A program made the position numbers and the translations under genes. From contig NZ_JOEE01000004.1 in NCBI RefSeq assembly GCF_000720925.1, positions 492,531 through 556,530 of the forward strand: a DNA stretch of 64,000 bases, in the 5' to 3' direction. Of this stretch, positions 51,361 through 60,476 are shown one piece after another. How positions within the stretch are numbered: the stretch's first letter is position 1; the number at the start of each line of letters is the position of its first letter. Source of the stretch: Phycicoccus jejuensis. Its GTDB lineage: Bacteria > Actinomycetota > Actinomycetes > Actinomycetales > Dermatophilaceae. The notes under the pieces were generated by a model that was not told the DNA's origin, searched no databases, and saw nothing but the letters and a program-made list of their open reading frames with translations.

Positions 51361-51714
51361 TCAGCCCCAGCCGAGGTCGTGGAGCGCGGCGTCGTCGATC
51401 CCGAAGTGGTGGGCGATCTCGTGGACCACGGTGACGGCGATCTCGTCGGTCAGCTCGTCGAGGTCCTCGCACATCCGGGTCAGGGGGCCGCGGAAGAGGA
51501 CGATGCGGTCCGGGAGCGCCCCGGCCCCCCAGCCGTCGCCCCGCTCGGTCAGCGGGACGCCGTCGTAGACGCCGAGCAGCTCGGGGTCGTCGGCGGGCGG
51601 CTCGTCCTCGACGAGGAAGACGACGTTGTCGAGCATCGCCATCAGCTCCTCGGGCACCTCGTCGAGCGCGTCCTCGACGATGGCGTCGAAGTGCTCGGGC
51701 GTCAGCGCGTCCAC
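51361..51714 (-). CDS. Minimal zinc metallopeptidase (PF06262-type)
   Basis: 117 residues with the zincin motif VVHEIAHHFGIDD (HExxH plus downstream Asp) and the conserved DRIVLFRGPLTRMCEDLDEL. This is the short metallopeptidase family common in actinomycetes; substrates are unknown. There is no signal peptide, so it should be cytosolic. It starts 3 bases after the stop of the serine hydrolase gene, so the two hydrolases form one operon. Confidence 0.9.
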   Translation of the reverse strand: MDALTPEHFDAIVEDALDEVPEELMAMLDNVVFLVEDEPPADDPELLGVYDGVPLTERGDGWGAGALPDRIVLFRGPLTRMCEDLDELTDEIAVTVVHEIAHHFGIDDAALHDLGWG

Positions 51715-51717
51715 GGC

Positions 51718-53130
51718 TCAGCCACGGGGCGCCTGGAGGGCGACGAGGGCCGGCCATCCGAGCGGGCGTCCGTTCCACGCCGCGGTGAGGACGCCGTCCT
51801 GTGCCCGCAGGCGCAGGACGTGCGGGGTCTCGCGGGCGACGACGACCGCCTCGAAGACACCCGGGGCGGTCCAGCCGGCCGACGCGGACCACGGGCCGTC
51901 CCCGACCCACGCGCCGTCACCGGCCGGCAGGACGAGCACGTCGCCGTCGTCGACCATCAGCTGCCACGGTGCGTGCGCGTCGCCGGTGGCCCGGACCGAG
52001 AGCGACCGGAGCGAGGGGTGGTCCTCGTCGGGCTCGTGGTGGGCCGTCACGGGCGCGTGAGCGGCTTCGGGGAGTCGTGAGTCGTCGGAGGTGACCGGCG
52101 GCAGGTGGGCGCCGGAGAGACGCTCCAGCAGGCGTGCGTGCGCCTCGTCGTCGCGGGGGAGCGGCGCGGGGGAGAGCGCGGGCAGCAGCTCCTCCCAGAC
52201 CGCGTCGAGCAGCGCCTGGGTGTCGGTCGCGAGGGAGGTGACGGCCAGGACCAGCCCGCTGGGCGGGTGGACGAGCGAGAACTGCCCCCACGCGCCGTCC
52301 GCGCGGAACGCGTCGTGCCGGCAGCGCCAGACCTGGTAGCCGTAGCCCTGCTGCCAGTCGACCGTCTCGGGGTGCGGGGCGGTGTCGACGTGGACCGAGG
52401 TCATCCGCGCGGCCCATCCCTCGGGGAGCACGCGACGGCCCTGCCAGACCCCGTCGGCGCGCAGGAGCTCGCCGAGGCGGGCGAGCGCCTCGGTCGTCAC
52501 GTGCAGGCCGGAATAGCCGAGGTCGAGGCCGTCCGTGCCCTGCCAGGCGGCGTCGTCGATGCCGAGCGGGTCGAGCAGGCGGGGGCGCAGGTGGTCGAGC
52601 AGGCGCTGCCCGGTGGCCCGCTGGACCGCCAGGGCCGCCATGAGCGTGGCGCCGTTGTGGTAGACGAACCAGGAGCCCGGCTCCTCGTCCGGCTCGGTCG
52701 CGAGGAACTGCGCGGGGAAGTCGGCGACGTCAAGGCCGCGCCACGTGAGGGTGTCCGAGTGGTGGCCGGTCGACATCGAGAGGACGTGGTGCAGCGTCAG
52801 GGTGCGGGCCCGGGGGTCGGCGGCGTCCGCGGCCTCGGGGAAGAGGTCGACGAGGCGGTCCTCGAGGCGCAGCAGCCCGTCGGAGACGGCGAACCCGACG
52901 GCGCACGCCGTGAAGGTCTTGCTCACCGAGTACACGAGCCGGATGCCGTCGCGCGTGTAGGGCGCCCAGTCCGCCTCGGCGAGGACCTCGCCGTGCCGCA
53001 GGACGACGAGCCCGTGCGCCTCGACACCGACGCGCTCCCACCGCTCCAGGAGCGCCTCGAGCGCCGCGGGAGGCACCCCCGCGTCCTCGGGCCGGGTGCG
53101 GGGCAGGGGGAGGGGCGCCGGGGTGCTCAC
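51718..53130 (-). CDS. Serine hydrolase of the class C beta-lactamase family
   Basis: 470 residues. The nucleophile motif is SVSKTF (Ser-x-x-Lys, near residue 70) and the second motif YHNG (Tyr-x-Asn) is near residue 155, both typical of penicillin-binding-protein-like esterases and peptidases. The C-terminal 120 residues form an additional beta-rich domain (ARETPHVLRLRAQDGVLTAAWNG). No signal peptide is visible, so it may be a cytosolic esterase rather than a lactamase. GTG 53130 is used. It is the first gene of the pair with the metallopeptidase, between the ctaCDF and qcrCAB-ctaE blocks. Confidence 0.85.
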   Translation of the reverse strand: MSTPAPLPLPRTRPEDAGVPPAALEALLERWERVGVEAHGLVVLRHGEVLAEADWAPYTRDGIRLVYSVSKTFTACAVGFAVSDGLLRLEDRLVDLFPEAADAADPRARTLTLHHVLSMSTGHHSDTLTWRGLDVADFPAQFLATEPDEEPGSWFVYHNGATLMAALAVQRATGQRLLDHLRPRLLDPLGIDDAAWQGTDGLDLGYSGLHVTTEALARLGELLRADGVWQGRRVLPEGWAARMTSVHVDTAPHPETVDWQQGYGYQVWRCRHDAFRADGAWGQFSLVHPPSGLVLAVTSLATDTQALLDAVWEELLPALSPAPLPRDDEAHARLLERLSGAHLPPVTSDDSRLPEAAHAPVTAHHEPDEDHPSLRSLSVRATGDAHAPWQLMVDDGDVLVLPAGDGAWVGDGPWSASAGWTAPGVFEAVVVARETPHVLRLRAQDGVLTAAWNGRPLGWPALVALQAPRG

Positions 53131-53177
53131 GCGCTCCAGCCTAGGCGCGCGCCGGTGCGACACGGCCCGGGACGCGA

Positions 53178-53210
53178 CGAGGCCGCACCCGCTGGGCGGG
53201 TGCGGCCTCG
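53178..53210. terminator. Terminator after qcrB
   Basis: CGAGGCCGCACCCGC (53178-53192) and GCGGGTGCGGCCTCG (53196-53210) pair perfectly over 15 bp with a 3-nt loop, 19 bases beyond the qcrB stop on the minus strand. Confidence 0.8.
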
Positions 53211-53229
53211 GTCGGTCGGGCGGGGTGCC

Positions 53230-54969
53230 TCAGTGGCGGCCGGCCGGCTCGGCGGACTCGATCTCGCCGGCGGCCTGCGAGCCCTCGAGGGCCTCGGTCT
53301 CGTGGCCGTGGTGGTGCGCGGCCGCGAGCTCCGCCGGGGTGACGGGGTTGACCGCGTCGGCGAAGTAGAAGCGCGACAGGCGGGCGCGCATCCGGTCCTT
53401 GCGGGCGGCCGGGCGGGCGACGCCGTGCTCGTCGACCTCGGGCTCGAGCTCGAGCGGCGCGACGGCCTCGTGCTGGACGAGGACCCACTGGTCCTCGGGC
53501 AGCCCGGCCTCGTGACGCTCGAAGAAGCGGCCGTCGGGCGTGCGGATGATCGTGCCGGACTCGCGGCCGTGCAGGACCGTGTCGCGGTCGCGGCGCTGGA
53601 GCGAGAGGCAGACGCGCTTGGTCACCCAGAACACGACGACCGGCAGGACGAAGAAGCCGACGCGGAAGAACCACGTGAGGTCGTTGATCGACATGCCGAG
53701 CTTGATCGCCATGATGTCGTTGCCGGAGGCGAAGAGCAGCACGGTGTACGCCGTGATGCCCGCCATGCCGATGCCGGTACGGACCGGGGCGTTGCGCGGG
53801 CGCTCGAGCAGGTGGTGCTCGCGCTCGTCACCCGTGACCCAGCGCTCGACGAACGGGTACGCACCGAGGATCACGTAGACGAGCGGCAGCAGGATCAGCG
53901 CGCCGGGGAAGATGTTCATCGACACGGTGAAGCCGAAGACGGTGAACTCGAGCCAGCCGGGCAGCAGGCGCAGCGCGCCGTCGGCGAAGCCCATGTACCA
54001 GTCCGGCTGCGACCCGGCCGTCACCGGCGAGGGGTCGTAGGGGCCGTAGGCCCACACCGGGTTGATCTGGACGAGCGCGGCGATGAGGGCCAGGACGCCG
54101 AAGACGATGAAGAAGAAGCCACCGGCCTTGGCCGCGTAGACCGGCATGACCGGGTAGCCGACGACGTTGTCGTTGGTCCGGCCCGGGCCGGGGAACTGGG
54201 TGTGCTTCTGCAGCGCCACGAGCGCGATGTGCGCCGTGAACAGGCCGATGAGGATGGCCGGGATGAGCAGCACGTGCGCCGAGTACAGGCGCGGGATGAT
54301 CATCTCGCCGGGGAACGGCCCGCCGAAGATGCCGTAGACCAGGTAGGAGCCGATGACCGGCGCCGTCTGGACGAAGCCCGCCATCGCGCGGATGCCGGTG
54401 CCCGAGAGCAGGTCGTCCGGGAGGGAGTAGCCGGCGAAGCCCTCGACGATCGCGAGGAGGGCGAGGACCGAGCCGATGACCCAGTTGATCTCGCGGGGCT
54501 TGCGGAACGCCCCGGTGAAGAACACCCGGAACATGTGGACCACGAGGGCGACGACGAACATCAGCGCGGCCCAGTGGTGGATCTGGCGGATGATGAGGCC
54601 GCCCTTGATGTCGAACGAGATGTGCAGCGTCGAGGCGTAGGCCTCCGACATCTCGACCCCGCGCAGCGGCACGTAGGAGCCGTCGTAGACGGTGTGGCCG
54701 GCGCTCGGGACGAACCAGAACGTGAGGAAGGCACCGGTGATCAGGCAGATGATCATCGAGTACATGGCGATCTCGCCGAGCATGAAGGACCAGTGGTCGG
54801 GGAAGACCTTCTTCATGAGGTAGCCGACGGGCTTGGCGGCGCCCGTGCGGTCGTCGACCCAGCCGGCGAGCCCGCCGATCTTCTTCGCGCCGGCCGACGG
54901 GGCCACGTGGCGCGGGCCGTCACCGGTGCGCAGGGCGTCCGCCGGACGCTGGTTCGCGGTCGTGGACAT
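53230..54969 (-). CDS. qcrB: Cytochrome bc1 complex cytochrome b subunit
   Basis: Quinol-oxidising haem b subunit, 579 residues. Eight or nine helices are seen; the haem ligands are in LIIRQIHHWAALMF and VALVVHMFRVFF (first pair) and the opposite YSAHVLLIPAILIGLFTAHI; the quinol-site motif GYSLPDDLLSGTG (PDWY variant QPDWYMGFADG) follows. The C-terminal soluble tail is typical of actinomycetes and is the site near which the bc1-aa3 supercomplex forms. ATG 54969 lies one base after the qcrA stop; GTG 54978 is an alternative. Confidence 0.97.
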   Translation of the reverse strand: MSTTANQRPADALRTGDGPRHVAPSAGAKKIGGLAGWVDDRTGAAKPVGYLMKKVFPDHWSFMLGEIAMYSMIICLITGAFLTFWFVPSAGHTVYDGSYVPLRGVEMSEAYASTLHISFDIKGGLIIRQIHHWAALMFVVALVVHMFRVFFTGAFRKPREINWVIGSVLALLAIVEGFAGYSLPDDLLSGTGIRAMAGFVQTAPVIGSYLVYGIFGGPFPGEMIIPRLYSAHVLLIPAILIGLFTAHIALVALQKHTQFPGPGRTNDNVVGYPVMPVYAAKAGGFFFIVFGVLALIAALVQINPVWAYGPYDPSPVTAGSQPDWYMGFADGALRLLPGWLEFTVFGFTVSMNIFPGALILLPLVYVILGAYPFVERWVTGDEREHHLLERPRNAPVRTGIGMAGITAYTVLLFASGNDIMAIKLGMSINDLTWFFRVGFFVLPVVVFWVTKRVCLSLQRRDRDTVLHGRESGTIIRTPDGRFFERHEAGLPEDQWVLVQHEAVAPLELEPEVDEHGVARPAARKDRMRARLSRFYFADAVNPVTPAELAAAHHHGHETEALEGSQAAGEIESAEPAGRH

Positions 54970-54970
54970 G

Positions 54971-56116
54971 TCAGCCACGCTCCCAGAAGCTCGGGCCGAC
55001 CGCTTCGCGGAACGGCTGTGCGGAGACGAGGTAGCCCTCGTCGTCGACGGTGATCTTCAATTGTGGCAGCGGACGCTTCGCCGGACCGAAGATGACCTTG
55101 CAGTCCTGGGTCACGTCGAAGGTCGACTGGTGGCACGGGCAGAGCAGGTGGTGCGTCTGCTGCTCGTAGAGGCCGACCGGGCAGCCGACGTGGGTGCAGA
55201 TCTTGGAGTACGCGACGATGCCCTCGTAGCCCCAGTCGAGCTCCTTCTGCGACTGGATCTGCGCGGGGTCCAGGCGCATGAGGAGCACGGCGGCCTTGGC
55301 CTTCTCCTCGAGCAGGTGCTCGGCGCCGCCCTCGTTGGTCTCCGGGTCGGGCAGGAGGCCCTGCGGCATGACGTGGTAGACCGACCCGATCGTCACGTCG
55401 GAGGCCTTGATCGGCTGGTTCTCGGGGTCCTTCATGAGCCGCAGCGGCTTGAAGGTCGGCTCCTCGCCGGGGCCGCTGGGGCCACCGTTCCACCAGGTGA
55501 GCGAGAGGCTCTTCTGCGGCATCTCGCCGAGCGAGCCACCGACCTGCAGCACGAGCGGCACGGCGAAGAGGCCGAGCGCGCCACCCATCGTCATCTTGAG
55601 CAGCGGGCGGCGGCCGATCTGCGACTTGCCGCCCTCCTCGGTGATCACCCGGACGACCTCGTCGCGGTCGGCGTCGGCGGCGCGCAGCGGGTGGCGCTCC
55701 TCGACGACCTCCTCGTCGGGCATGAGGGTCTTGGCCCAGTGCACGGCGCCGAGGCCGATGCCGAGCAGCGAGAAGGCCAGGGTGACGCCGAGGCCGGCGT
55801 TCGTGGCGCTCGTCGTGCCGATGCCCGGGATGAACACCGTCTGGTCCACGTCGAGCGCGAAGTACAGGACGATGAAGAGCAGCGTGGCGATGATCGAGAC
55901 GCCGAAGAGGGCCGCGACCTGCTTCTCGGCGCGCTTGGCGGCGGACTCGTCGAGGTCCGCCATCCGCGGCACGTGGTGGGGGAGCCCGGGGTTGGTGAAG
56001 CGGTCCGGGAGGCCGCCGGTCCCGACGACGTGGCCCTCGTCGAGGCGCACGGCCTCACCGTGGGACCCGGCCGGGGTCACCTCGGTGCCGGGGGTGTGGG
56101 GGTCCTGCTCGTTCAT
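54971..56116 (-). CDS. qcrA: Cytochrome bc1 complex Rieske iron-sulfur subunit
   Basis: 381 residues with three N-terminal helices (about 86-107, 121-140 and 181-200), the extra helices being an actinobacterial feature. The 2Fe-2S ligands are in CTHVGC (Cys307, His309) and CPCHQSTFD (Cys326, His329), with the flanking Cys pair able to form the stabilising disulfide. It passes electrons from quinol to QcrC. Lies between qcrC and qcrB, ending within a base of the qcrB start. Confidence 0.97.
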   Translation of the reverse strand: MNEQDPHTPGTEVTPAGSHGEAVRLDEGHVVGTGGLPDRFTNPGLPHHVPRMADLDESAAKRAEKQVAALFGVSIIATLLFIVLYFALDVDQTVFIPGIGTTSATNAGLGVTLAFSLLGIGLGAVHWAKTLMPDEEVVEERHPLRAADADRDEVVRVITEEGGKSQIGRRPLLKMTMGGALGLFAVPLVLQVGGSLGEMPQKSLSLTWWNGGPSGPGEEPTFKPLRLMKDPENQPIKASDVTIGSVYHVMPQGLLPDPETNEGGAEHLLEEKAKAAVLLMRLDPAQIQSQKELDWGYEGIVAYSKICTHVGCPVGLYEQQTHHLLCPCHQSTFDVTQDCKVIFGPAKRPLPQLKITVDDEGYLVSAQPFREAVGPSFWERG

Positions 56117-56159
56117 CGGGGTACCGATCTGTCGTCGACGGAAGGGAACGTGGTGGGGG

Positions 56160-56972
56160 TCAGGCGGCCTTGGAGCCGAGCCAGACGGCGCAGCCCACGA
56201 GGATGCCGAGACCGAAGACCCAGGCGAAGAGGCCCTCGGTGACCGGGCCGAGCGAGCCGAGGGTCAGACCGCCCGGGCTCGGCTCCTGGTCGAGGGTGTC
56301 GAGGAAGGCGATGACGTCGCGCTTGTTCTCGGGGGTGATGTTGGAGTCGTTGAAGACCGGCATGCTCTGCGGGCCGGTGGCCATCGCCTCGTAGATGTGC
56401 TTGCCGGTGACGTCCCGCAGCGAGGGCGCGTACTTGCCGCGGGTCAGGGCGCCGCCGGAGCCGGCGAAGTTGTGGCACATGGCGCAGTTGACGCGGAACA
56501 GCTCGCCACCGACGGCGGCGTCGCCCTTGGTGGGGTCGACGGCCTCGTCGGAGGGGACCGACGGGCCCGGGGCGAGGGAGGCGATGTAGGCGCCCATCGC
56601 GGCGATCTGCTCGTCGGTGAACTTCACGTCGTCGGAGCGCATGGCCTGCACGCCGGGCTGGGTCATCGGCATGCGGCCGGTCCCGACCTGGAAGTCGACG
56701 GCGGCGGCGCCGACCCCCGCGAGCGGCGGGCCGGCGATCTGGTCGCCGGTGCCGGTCTGGCGGCCCTCGGCGTTGAGGCCGTGGCACGAGGCGCAGTTGG
56801 CCCGGAAGAGCGCCTTGCCCTCGGCGACCGACTGGGCCGGGAGGGCCTGCGTCGTGGCGTCGGCGGGCTCTGGGGCCACCGCCGCGTAGACGGCCCCCGT
56901 GAGGAACAGGCCGATCATGAGGAGGACGGCGATCGCTGCGGGGTGCCGGCGGCGGGCTGCCAGTGCGTTCAC
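56160..56972 (-). CDS. qcrC: Cytochrome bc1 complex dihaem cytochrome c subunit
   Basis: 270 residues. An N-terminal helix/signal anchor (10-32) precedes two covalent haem sites, C60-A-S-C63-H64 and C163-A-M-C166-H167, and a C-terminal anchor helix (about 245-263). The two-haem form is the actinobacterial type that wires bc1 directly to aa3 oxidase without a soluble cytochrome c. GTG 56972 follows AGGAA with an 8-nt gap. First of qcrCAB in the operon begun by ctaE. Confidence 0.97.
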   Translation of the reverse strand: MNALAARRRHPAAIAVLLMIGLFLTGAVYAAVAPEPADATTQALPAQSVAEGKALFRANCASCHGLNAEGRQTGTGDQIAGPPLAGVGAAAVDFQVGTGRMPMTQPGVQAMRSDDVKFTDEQIAAMGAYIASLAPGPSVPSDEAVDPTKGDAAVGGELFRVNCAMCHNFAGSGGALTRGKYAPSLRDVTGKHIYEAMATGPQSMPVFNDSNITPENKRDVIAFLDTLDQEPSPGGLTLGSLGPVTEGLFAWVFGLGILVGCAVWLGSKAA

Positions 56973-57026
56973 GGAGGGGTTCCTGTCGTCTGCTGCGTTA
57001 CGTGTCGAGTCGGCGTGCGGGAGAAC

Positions 57027-57695
57027 TTACTTCAGGACGTAGATCATGAGGAACAGGGCGATCCAGACCACGTCGACGAAGTGCCAGTAGTAGGACGTGA
57101 CGACGGCGCCGGTGGCCTGCGCGTGCGTGTAGCGGCGGGTCGTGAAGGTGCGGCCGATAATGAGGAGGAAGGCGATGAGACCGCCCGTGACGTGCATGCC
57201 GTGGAAGCCGGTCGCGAGGTAGAAGATCGAGCCGTAGGAGTCGGACGAGAGGGTGACGCCCTCGGTGACGAGCGTGGCGTACTCGAGCACCTGCCCGGCG
57301 ATAAAGATGGCGCCGAAGACGTAGGTGACGACGTACCACTCGCGCATGCCCCAGGCGCTGACCTTGGTCAGGCGGGTGCCGGCCGGCCGGGCGACGACGC
57401 CGCGCTCGGCCTGGAGGACACCGAGCTGGCACCACACGGAGGAGACGACGAGGATGATCGTGTTGGCCGTGGCGAACGGCACGTTGAGGATCGCGCTCTC
57501 CTCCGCCCACATCTCGGGGAGGTGCCCCCGCAGCGTGAAGTAGAACGCGAAGAGCGCCGCGAAGAACATGAGCTCGCTGGAGAGCCAGACCATCGTCCCG
57601 ACGGCCACCATGTTCGGCCGCGTCGCGGGGCCGGAGCCGGGGATGGACGGGACCGGTCCCGCGTTCTTGACGGAAGCTGCTGCAGAAGTCGCCAC
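57027..57695 (-). CDS. ctaE: Cytochrome c oxidase subunit III
   Basis: 222 residues and seven predicted helices, with [29 protein letters not shown]-type and [16 protein letters not shown] segments diagnostic of COX3, ending [17 protein letters not shown] 57695 is preceded by CATAAT (57707-57702), a strong -10, with a 6-nt gap, so the message for the whole ctaE-qcrCAB operon appears leaderless. Oxidase subunits I, II and IV are encoded in the other direction at 48-51 kb. Confidence 0.97.
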   Translation of the reverse strand: MATSAAASVKNAGPVPSIPGSGPATRPNMVAVGTMVWLSSELMFFAALFAFYFTLRGHLPEMWAEESAILNVPFATANTIILVVSSVWCQLGVLQAERGVVARPAGTRLTKVSAWGMREWYVVTYVFGAIFIAGQVLEYATLVTEGVTLSSDSYGSIFYLATGFHGMHVTGGLIAFLLIIGRTFTTRRYTHAQATGAVVTSYYWHFVDVVWIALFLMIYVLK

Positions 57696-57701
57696 GGACG
57701 C

Positions 57702-57825
57702 ATTATGCCGACACCGGAGGGGGTGTGACGAGGCGACCCCCCGAAAGGCTCGACAACGCCCTGCACCGGTGGTGTGTTCCCGCCGAGCGGTCGGGTCCGG
57801 CGCCCCGGGACGTCCTCGCTACGAT
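57702..57825. promoter_or_regulatory. Divergent ctaE / pseudo-receiver promoters
   Basis: CATAAT (57707-57702) heads the respiratory operon, and TACGAT (57820-57825) stands 7 nt before ATG 57833. About 110 bp separate the two boxes; nothing else was recognised between them. Confidence 0.6.
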
Positions 57826-57832
57826 GCACGTC

Positions 57833-58279
57833 ATGACCGATGCGCACGCCCCCGCGGGCCCGTCCACCTCGAGCGCCGACGGCATCCACCGCGTGCGCGT
57901 CCTCCTCTACAGCGACGACATCACGACCCGTGACGCCGTGCGCGCCGCCGCGGGTCGTCGCCCCGCGCGCGACGTCGAGGTCGCGTCGTGGCAGGAGTGC
58001 GCCACGGCCGAGGCGGTCATCGAGGCGATGGACGCCGGCGGGTTCGACGTCGTCGTGCTCGACGGCGAGGCCGCCCCGGTCGGCGGGCTCGGGCTGTGCC
58101 GTCAGCTGAAGAACGAGATCTTCCGCTGCCCGCCGATCCTCGTGCTCACCGGCCGCCCCCAGGACGCGTGGCTGGCCGGTTGGTCGCTCGCGGACGACGC
58201 CGTCCCGCACCCCCTCGACCCGATCGCGGTCGCCGAGGCCGTCGCCGGCCTCGCCCGCGGCCGGGCCACCGTCGGCTGA
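57833..58279 (+). CDS. Receiver-like protein without output domain (atypical)
   Basis: 148 residues shaped like a two-component receiver: acidic pair Asp28-Asp29 ([14 protein letters not shown]), putative phospho-acceptor Asp77 ([10 protein letters not shown]) and conserved Thr106 (ILVLTGRP). The invariant Lys of the KPF motif is replaced by His126 (VPHPLDP), so normal phosphorylation-driven switching is doubtful. There is no DNA-binding domain. ATG 57833 is chosen from the TACGAT box. trpD follows after 5 bases; no kinase is nearby. Confidence 0.75.
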   Translation: MTDAHAPAGPSTSSADGIHRVRVLLYSDDITTRDAVRAAAGRRPARDVEVASWQECATAEAVIEAMDAGGFDVVVLDGEAAPVGGLGLCRQLKNEIFRCPPILVLTGRPQDAWLAGWSLADDAVPHPLDPIAVAEAVAGLARGRATVG

Positions 58280-58284
58280 GCGGC

Positions 58285-59358
58285 GTGACCGCCTCGCCGT
58301 CCGGTGCGCTGACCTGGCCGGACCTCCTCGCCGCGCTGCTGCGCGGCGAGGACCTGTCGACGGACGCCGCCCGCTGGGCGATGGACCGCGTGATGTCCGG
58401 CGAGGCCTCGCCGGTGCAGCTCGCCGGCTTCCTCGTCGCGCTGCGGGCCAAGGGCGAGACCGTCGACGAGCTGCGCGGGCTCGCCGACATGATGCTCGAG
58501 CACGCGAACCGCATCGAGGTGCCCGGCGAGAGCGTCGACATCGTCGGCACCGGCGGCGACCGGATGCACTCGGTCAACATCTCGACGATGGCCTCGGTCG
58601 TCGTCGCCTCGACCGGCCTGCGCGTCGTCAAGCACGGCAACCGGGCGGCGTCGTCGTCGTCCGGGTCCGCCGACGTCCTCGAGGCGCTCGGGGTCGACCT
58701 GTCGCTGCCGCCGTCGCGGGTCGCCGAGGTCGCGGTCCGGGCCGGCATCACCTTCTGCTTCGCCGCGGCCTTCCATCCCTCGATGCGGCACGCCGCCCAG
58801 GCCCGCTCCGGGCTCGGCGTGGGCACCGCCTTCAACGCGCTCGGCCCGCTGACCAACCCCGGGCAGCCGACCTACGCCGCCGTCGGGGTCGCGGACGCCC
58901 GCATCGCCCCGCTCATCGCCGGTGTGTTCGCCGGGCGGGGCCGGGCGGCCGCCGTGTTCCGCGGCGACGACGGCCTCGACGAGCTGACCCTCGCGACGAC
59001 CTCGACCGTCTGGTGGGTGCGCGACGGCGTCGTGACCGAGCTCGTCGTCGACCCGACCGACGTCGGCGTGTCGAGCGCGCCGGTCGAGGCGCTGCGCGGC
59101 GGGGACCCCGCCTTCAACGCCGACGTCGCCCGACGGGTCTTCGCCGGCGAGGCGGGCGCCCCGCGCGACGCGGTCGTCCTCAACGCCGGGATGGCCCTGG
59201 CCGTCGCGGCCGGGCTGGACGGCGAGCCGACGCGGGAGTCGCTGACCGCCGCCCTGGCCACCGGCGTGCGCCGGGCCCAGCAGGCGCTCGACTCGGGCGC
59301 CGCGGCGGGCCTGCTCGAGCGCTGGGTCGCGACGACCCGCGAGATCGCCGGGGCCTGA
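58285..59358 (+). CDS. trpD: Anthranilate phosphoribosyltransferase
   Basis: Joins anthranilate to PRPP in tryptophan synthesis. 357 residues with the PRPP loop [43 protein letters not shown] and the [29 protein letters not shown] block that contacts anthranilate. GTG 58285 follows the receiver-like gene by 5 bases. Other trp genes are not in the window, as in other actinomycetes where trpD lies beside the respiratory operon. Confidence 0.96.
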   Translation: MTASPSGALTWPDLLAALLRGEDLSTDAARWAMDRVMSGEASPVQLAGFLVALRAKGETVDELRGLADMMLEHANRIEVPGESVDIVGTGGDRMHSVNISTMASVVVASTGLRVVKHGNRAASSSSGSADVLEALGVDLSLPPSRVAEVAVRAGITFCFAAAFHPSMRHAAQARSGLGVGTAFNALGPLTNPGQPTYAAVGVADARIAPLIAGVFAGRGRAAAVFRGDDGLDELTLATTSTVWWVRDGVVTELVVDPTDVGVSSAPVEALRGGDPAFNADVARRVFAGEAGAPRDAVVLNAGMALAVAAGLDGEPTRESLTAALATGVRRAQQALDSGAAAGLLERWVATTREIAGA

Positions 59359-59374
59359 GCGCGCGTCCTCGCCC

Positions 59375-59656
59375 TCAGTCCTCGAGTCCGAGGCTGAACG
59401 CCGACTCGAGGTCGTGCGAGGAGTAGGTGCGGAACGCGATGTGCGTGTTCGTGCCGGTGACGCCCGTGACCTTGTTGAGCCGGTCCGCGATGACGTCGGC
59501 GAGGGCCTCGTGCTGGCGGACGCGGACCATCGCGACGAGGTCGGCGTCGCCGGCGACCGAGTAGACCTCGGTGACGCCGTCGATGTCGGCGATCTCCTGG
59601 GCGACCTCGGGGATGCGGTCGACGTCGGCGGTGATGAGGACGATGGCGGTGATCAC
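59375..59656 (-). CDS. Stand-alone Lrp/AsnC ligand-binding (RAM) domain protein
   Basis: 93 residues covering only the effector-binding domain of Lrp/AsnC regulators: ITAIVLITADVDRIPEVAQE, VYSVAGDADLVAMVRV (the GxxDL motif) and TNTHIAFRTYS. There is no helix-turn-helix, so it probably senses an amino acid and acts through a partner. GTG 59656 stands 6 nt after TAGGCT (59668-59663). Convergent with trpD (16-bp gap), which makes a link to amino acid status plausible but unproven. Confidence 0.9.
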   Translation of the reverse strand: MITAIVLITADVDRIPEVAQEIADIDGVTEVYSVAGDADLVAMVRVRQHEALADVIADRLNKVTGVTGTNTHIAFRTYSSHDLESAFSLGLED

Positions 59657-59679
59657 GCGGTCAGCCTAGCCAGCGGCCG

Positions 59680-60435
59680 TCAGGGCCGCAGGGTCCGGTC
59701 GAGCAGCCCGCGCAGCTCGGCGAAGTGCCGCTCGGCGCCCGCCTCCTGGTACATCGAGGTGTCGGCCATCGAGTAGCCGTGGGGTGCGTCCGGGTACACC
59801 TCGTTCCTCACCGTCAGGCCCGCCTCGGCGGCCGCCGTGCCGAGCGTCTCGACGGCCTCGGGCGGCATCGAGCGGTCGTGGTCGGCGTGGCCGAGGACGA
59901 GCTCGGCCCGGGTGGTCGCGAGCGAGAGGTGCGGGCTGTCCGGCTCGTCCGTCACCAGCCCGCCGCCGTGGAAGCCGCCGCAGGCCGCGACGACGTCGGG
60001 GTGGTCGCCGGCCGCGCGCAGGGCGATGCGCACGCCCATGCAGTAGCCGGTGACGCCGACCGGGCCGTCGTCGGTGGCGTCGAGCCCGCGCAGGTGCTCG
60101 AGGTAGGCGGCGACGTCGGGCCGCGAGAGGTCGCTCGTGAGGTGCCCGACGCGCGGCATCGCGAGCTGCATGAACGCGTCGCGGCCCTCGGGGGTGCGCA
60201 GGTCGCCGGTCGGCATCAGCTCGGCGACGCTGCCCTCGCGGTGGAAGACGTTGGGCGCGAGGACGGTGTAGCCCCACGAGGCGATGCGCTCGCACATCGC
60301 GGCGATCTGCGGGCGCAGGCCGATCGCGTCCATGACGAACAGGACGCCGGGGCCGTGGCCGGCGGGCGGGAGGGAGAGGTGGGCCTCGGCGGAACCGCCG
60401 GGCACGGGGACGTCGACGAGGTTCAGGTCGCTCAC
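59680..60435 (-). CDS. Dienelactone hydrolase family protein
   Basis: 251-residue alpha/beta hydrolase. Catalytic triad: Cys nucleophile in VGVTGYCMGVRIAL, Asp in VLGHADHDRSMPP and His in PDAPHGYSM, the layout of dienelactone hydrolases of aromatic degradation. Substrate unknown. GTG 60435 lies 7 nt after TAGCGT (60448-60443) and has no ribosome site. Confidence 0.9.
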   Translation of the reverse strand: MSDLNLVDVPVPGGSAEAHLSLPPAGHGPGVLFVMDAIGLRPQIAAMCERIASWGYTVLAPNVFHREGSVAELMPTGDLRTPEGRDAFMQLAMPRVGHLTSDLSRPDVAAYLEHLRGLDATDDGPVGVTGYCMGVRIALRAAGDHPDVVAACGGFHGGGLVTDEPDSPHLSLATTRAELVLGHADHDRSMPPEAVETLGTAAAEAGLTVRNEVYPDAPHGYSMADTSMYQEAGAERHFAELRGLLDRTLRP

Positions 60436-60476
60436 GGGGCCGACGCTACGCCCAGCAGAACGGGGAGGCCGTCGCG

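Noticed and set aside
52105..55053. A 982-residue plus-strand open frame opposite the serine hydrolase and qcrB
   Set aside because: Composition is the Val/Glu/Arg-rich pattern expected antisense to GC-rich genes, and the minus strand encodes recognisable proteins throughout.
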